Assembly: GCF_013409865.1 (NCBI RefSeq)
Contig: NZ_JACCBM010000001.1
Span: 682,001-746,000 of the forward strand
Origin: Herbiconiux flava
Lineage (GTDB): Bacteria; Actinomycetota; Actinomycetes; Actinomycetales; Microbacteriaceae
Direction: 5' to 3'
Length of the DNA stretch: 64,000 nucleotides
Shown here: positions 63,708 to 64,000 of the stretch, piece by piece
How positions within the stretch are numbered: the stretch's first letter is position 1
Layout: every line of letters begins with the position of its first letter
Notes under the pieces: model-generated
Told to the model about the DNA's origin: nothing
Database searches by the model: none
Seen by the model: the letters and a program-made list of their open reading frames with translations, nothing else
Translations under genes and position numbers: made by a program

Positions 63708-64000
63708 GCGCGGCTCCTCGAACCCAGCAGCAGCCACAGCGAGGGCAGCAGCACGGCGGCCGCGAGCGCGTAGGCGAAGTCCTCGAGGGGCGCGATGCCG
63801 ATGAACGCACCCGAGATGCGTCCCTCGTCGTAGCCCACGAGGCCGATCGCGATCATCACGTTGTCGAACAGCGCCGTGAGCACGAGCAGCAGGCCGGCCG
63901 TGAGACCGAACACGCCCAGAAGGTTCCGCCGGGCATCCGGATGCGCGCGCCGCACGACCACGGCGGCGAGCACCGCCACGACCGCCACCACGCCGAGGAA
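63704..64000 (-). CDS. crtYf: Lycopene cyclase domain protein, CrtYf-like (5' end beyond window)
   Basis: At least 98 codons, running out of the right edge; the frame stays open past the window end. Three hydrophobic segments; the motif ALFDNVMIAIGLVGYDEGRISGAFIGIAPLEDFAYALAAAVLLPSLW, with P-L-E-D-F, is the heterodimeric lycopene cyclase (CarR/CrtY-e/f) signature. In C50 carotenoid producers the CrtYe and CrtYf subunits together cyclise elongated lycopene, and CrtEb follows directly, exactly the order here. The partner crtYe should lie just beyond the right edge. Confidence 0.87.
   Translation of the reverse strand, partial: FLGVVAVVAVLAAVVVRRAHPDARRNLLGVFGLTAGLLLVLTALFDNVMIAIGLVGYDEGRISGAFIGIAPLEDFAYALAAAVLLPSLWLLLGSRSRA

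Overview
This 64 kb window is a stretch of a high-GC actinobacterial chromosome, most likely from the family Microbacteriaceae. Supporting signs are: an HspR-controlled dnaK-grpE-dnaJ-hspR cluster with HAIR operators, MptB-like polyprenol-phosphate mannosyltransferases, a DUF222/HNH (13E12-type) gene, a C50-carotenoid lycopene elongase next to a lycopene cyclase gene, dense coding with 4-bp stop/start overlaps, and many promoters whose -10 hexamer lies 6-7 nt before the start codon, so that the mRNA would be leaderless. No rRNA, tRNA, CRISPR array, insertion sequence or prophage is visible.

Layout. 1-10.6 kb: a BrkB/YihY-type membrane protein (cut by the left edge), exonuclease III, an APC permease, thioredoxin, an NAD(P)H-dependent FMN reductase divergent from a TetR regulator, a dienelactone-hydrolase-like protein, gluconokinase, a DUF222-HNH gene with an apparently frameshifted 5' end, and small conserved proteins. 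10.6-22 kb: AEC transporter, OafA-like acyltransferase, DUF6421-SDR pair, a second SDR divergent from a second TetR, a NarL-type two-component system, and an MFS transporter. 22-31 kb: a NatAB-like ABC exporter, then a probable catabolic locus (NAD-dependent epimerase/dehydratase, MHS-type transporter, large FAD-dependent oxidoreductase, IclR regulator), then a threonine-aldolase-type enzyme. 31-36 kb: copper P1B-ATPase with CsoR, DedA protein, nitroreductase. 36-45 kb: a secreted beta-propeller/CWB2 cell-wall protein of mixed base composition, an N-domain-less ClpB, two tandem mannosyltransferases, an rRNA-methyltransferase-like protein. 45-51 kb: two small membrane proteins with duplicated promoters, then hspR, dnaJ, grpE, dnaK (transcribed right to left) and a PDZ serine protease. 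51-57 kb: MFS permease, paired Fluc fluoride channels, a CopC-YcnI copper cluster, and a group 2 sigma factor. 57-64 kb: UvrA-like ATPase, APC permease, SGNH hydrolase, and C50 carotenoid genes running off the right edge.

How the genes work together. Heat-shock control is readable from sequence: HspR encoded at 46 kb should act on two HAIR sites before dnaK and one before clpB. Copper control is equally clear: a CsoR box fills the 17-bp spacer of the ATPase promoter and CsoR is translationally coupled to the ATPase. A palindrome shared by the FMN reductase/TetR promoter (4.8 kb) and the nitroreductase promoter (35.3 kb) suggests a small flavoenzyme regulon. The best candidate for an undescribed system is the 24.3-29.8 kb transporter/oxidoreductase locus, whose divergent promoter carries three ACCACTG boxes spaced exactly 21 bp apart.
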